Shown: positions 63,319 to 64,000 of the stretch, one piece after another | How positions within the stretch are numbered: the stretch's first letter is position 1 | Layout of the letters: each line of letters starts with the position of its first letter | Source of the DNA: Clostridium massiliamazoniense | GTDB lineage: Bacteria; Bacillota; Clostridia; Clostridiales; Clostridiaceae | Direction: 5' to 3' | Assembly (NCBI RefSeq): GCF_001403635.1 | Contig: NZ_LN879468.1 | Location: 1,697,501-1,761,500 of the forward strand | DNA length: 64,000 nucleotides | Notes under the pieces: generated by a model | Seen by the model: the letters and a program-made list of their open reading frames with translations, nothing else | Told to the model about the DNA's origin: nothing | Databases searched by the model: none | Position numbers and translations under genes: made by a program

Positions 63319-64000
63319 CTACATACCTTTATTATAATTTAATGTTCCTCCAGCTTTAATTATTTCAATATCTTTTTCTGATAATTCTACTTTAACTTTA
63401 AATGTATAGTTTTTACTTATATTTTTTGCTGTTAAAATTCCCTTATCTATCTCTTCATATATATTATCAAAAGTTAAACTGTCCATAGGTTCTATTTTTT
63501 CGTAGTCCTTTGGATTCTCAAAGGTCATTGGTACTATACCACTATTAATTAAATTTGCCTTATGAATTCTAGCAAAAGATTTAACTAAAACTGCTCTTAT
63601 TCCTAAATAAAGTGGTGCTAGAGCTGCATGTTCTCTACTTGAACCTTGACCGTAATTCTCTCCTCCTACAATAAATCCACCGCCATTATCTATGGCTCTC
63701 TTAGGAAACTCCTCATCTATTGTACTAAAACAATAATTAGCTAAATAAGGTATATTACTTCTATAAGGCAATAACTTAGCATTAGATGGCATTATATGGT
63801 CTGTAGTAATATTATCTTCAGCTTTTAAAACCACTTTACCCTCTAAAGATTTTCCTAAAGGCACATTAAGAGGAAATGGTTTAATATTTGGTCCTCTTAC
63901 AATTTCAACATCTTCATTAATACTAGCTGGTTTTATTATCATACTATCGTCAATAATAAATTTATCTACATGTATATCTGAAAAATCAACTTCATAATCT
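63319..64000 (-). CDS. Aconitate hydratase, C-terminal part (5' end outside window)
   Basis: The frame runs from the right edge of the window to the stop at 63319, about 227 residues. It is the C-terminal swivel domain of an aconitase: NITTDHIMPSNAKLLPYR, GGGFIVGGENYGQGSSREHA, LYLGIRAVLVKSFARIHKAN and LINSGIVPMTF. The substrate-binding SSREH motif is intact. The frame is open upstream of the Met at 63942 (HVDKFIIDDSM), so that Met is internal. The short-loop sequence looks like the ~640-residue aconitase type of anaerobes rather than the 900-residue AcnA, but the Fe-S part is not visible. Isopropylmalate isomerase is less likely given the length of this domain. Confidence 0.9.
   Translation of the reverse strand, partial: DYEVDFSDIHVDKFIIDDSMIIKPASINEDVEIVRGPNIKPFPLNVPLGKSLEGKVVLKAEDNITTDHIMPSNAKLLPYRSNIPYLANYCFSTIDEEFPKRAIDNGGGFIVGGENYGQGSSREHAALAPLYLGIRAVLVKSFARIHKANLINSGIVPMTFENPKDYEKIEPMDSLTFDNIYEEIDKGILTAKNISKNYTFKVKVELSEKDIEIIKAGGTLNYNKGM

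Overview
The window is AT-rich chromosomal DNA from a spore-forming, anaerobic Firmicute. It carries spoIIE, spoVG, spoVT, yabP/yabQ, an [FeFe]-hydrogenase maturase, an anaerobic RNR activase, T-box leaders and Clostridium-style codon use. Gene content and order fit Clostridium perfringens or a close relative; this species call is from pattern recognition, not a database search. I see no prophage, CRISPR array, rRNA or IS transposase.

Layout. 0-3.3 kb: the end of an unknown gene, murD and hydE. 3.3-8.0 kb: a leftward NAD operon, nrtR-pncA-pncB-nadD-nadE, headed by its own Nudix-type regulator; a near-consensus promoter and a perfect palindrome lie directly upstream. 8.2-10.9 kb: glyS behind a T-box, and a metallo-hydrolase. 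10.9-11.75 kb: a gene-poor stretch with dispersed repeats, four DnaA-box-like sites and tRNA-Asn. 11.9-45.6 kb: mostly leftward genes that largely follow the Bacillus subtilis purR-to-lysS order (purR, spoVG, glmU, prs, pth, mfd, spoVT, a SpoVB-like flippase, mazG, yabO, yabP, yabQ, divIC, yabR, spoIIE, tilS, hpt, ftsH, coaX, dusB, greA, lysS). Inserted in it are nine tRNA genes in a 267-bp tandem amplification, fhs, hup, a PrsA-like foldase and a two-component system followed by an HtrA-like protein without catalytic residues. 46-50 kb: murC and a nucleoside-salvage pair, punA and nupC. 50.5-59.8 kb: M24 peptidase, phosphoesterase, T-box/asnS, a TPR-GGDEF protein, histidine phosphatase, pepA and nrdG. 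60-62 kb: a YtrA-type GntR/ABC operon with an operator palindrome. 62.0-62.7 kb: three tandem genes for about 55-residue proteins. The window ends inside an aconitase gene.

How the genes connect. NAD salvage runs nicotinamide to nicotinate (PncA), to NaMN (PncB), to NaAD (NadD), to NAD (NadE). Prs supplies PRPP for PncB and Hpt and the ligand of PurR. PunA and NupC take up and cleave nucleosides. MurD, MurC and GlmU belong to peptidoglycan precursor synthesis; SpoIIE, SpoVG, SpoVT and YabP/YabQ to sporulation.

Less ordinary material: a MITE-like inverted-repeat family whose terminator-like hairpin always faces a gene end; two further dispersed intergenic repeat families; two DnaA-box clusters away from any dnaA gene; the triad-less HtrA-like protein; a 45-codon membrane-protein frame broken at a T9 tract; and terminators placed just before nupC and nrdG that suggest attenuation. 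Many start codons given here are downstream of the longest-frame start, because the upstream candidate overlaps or precedes the Shine-Dalgarno sequence.
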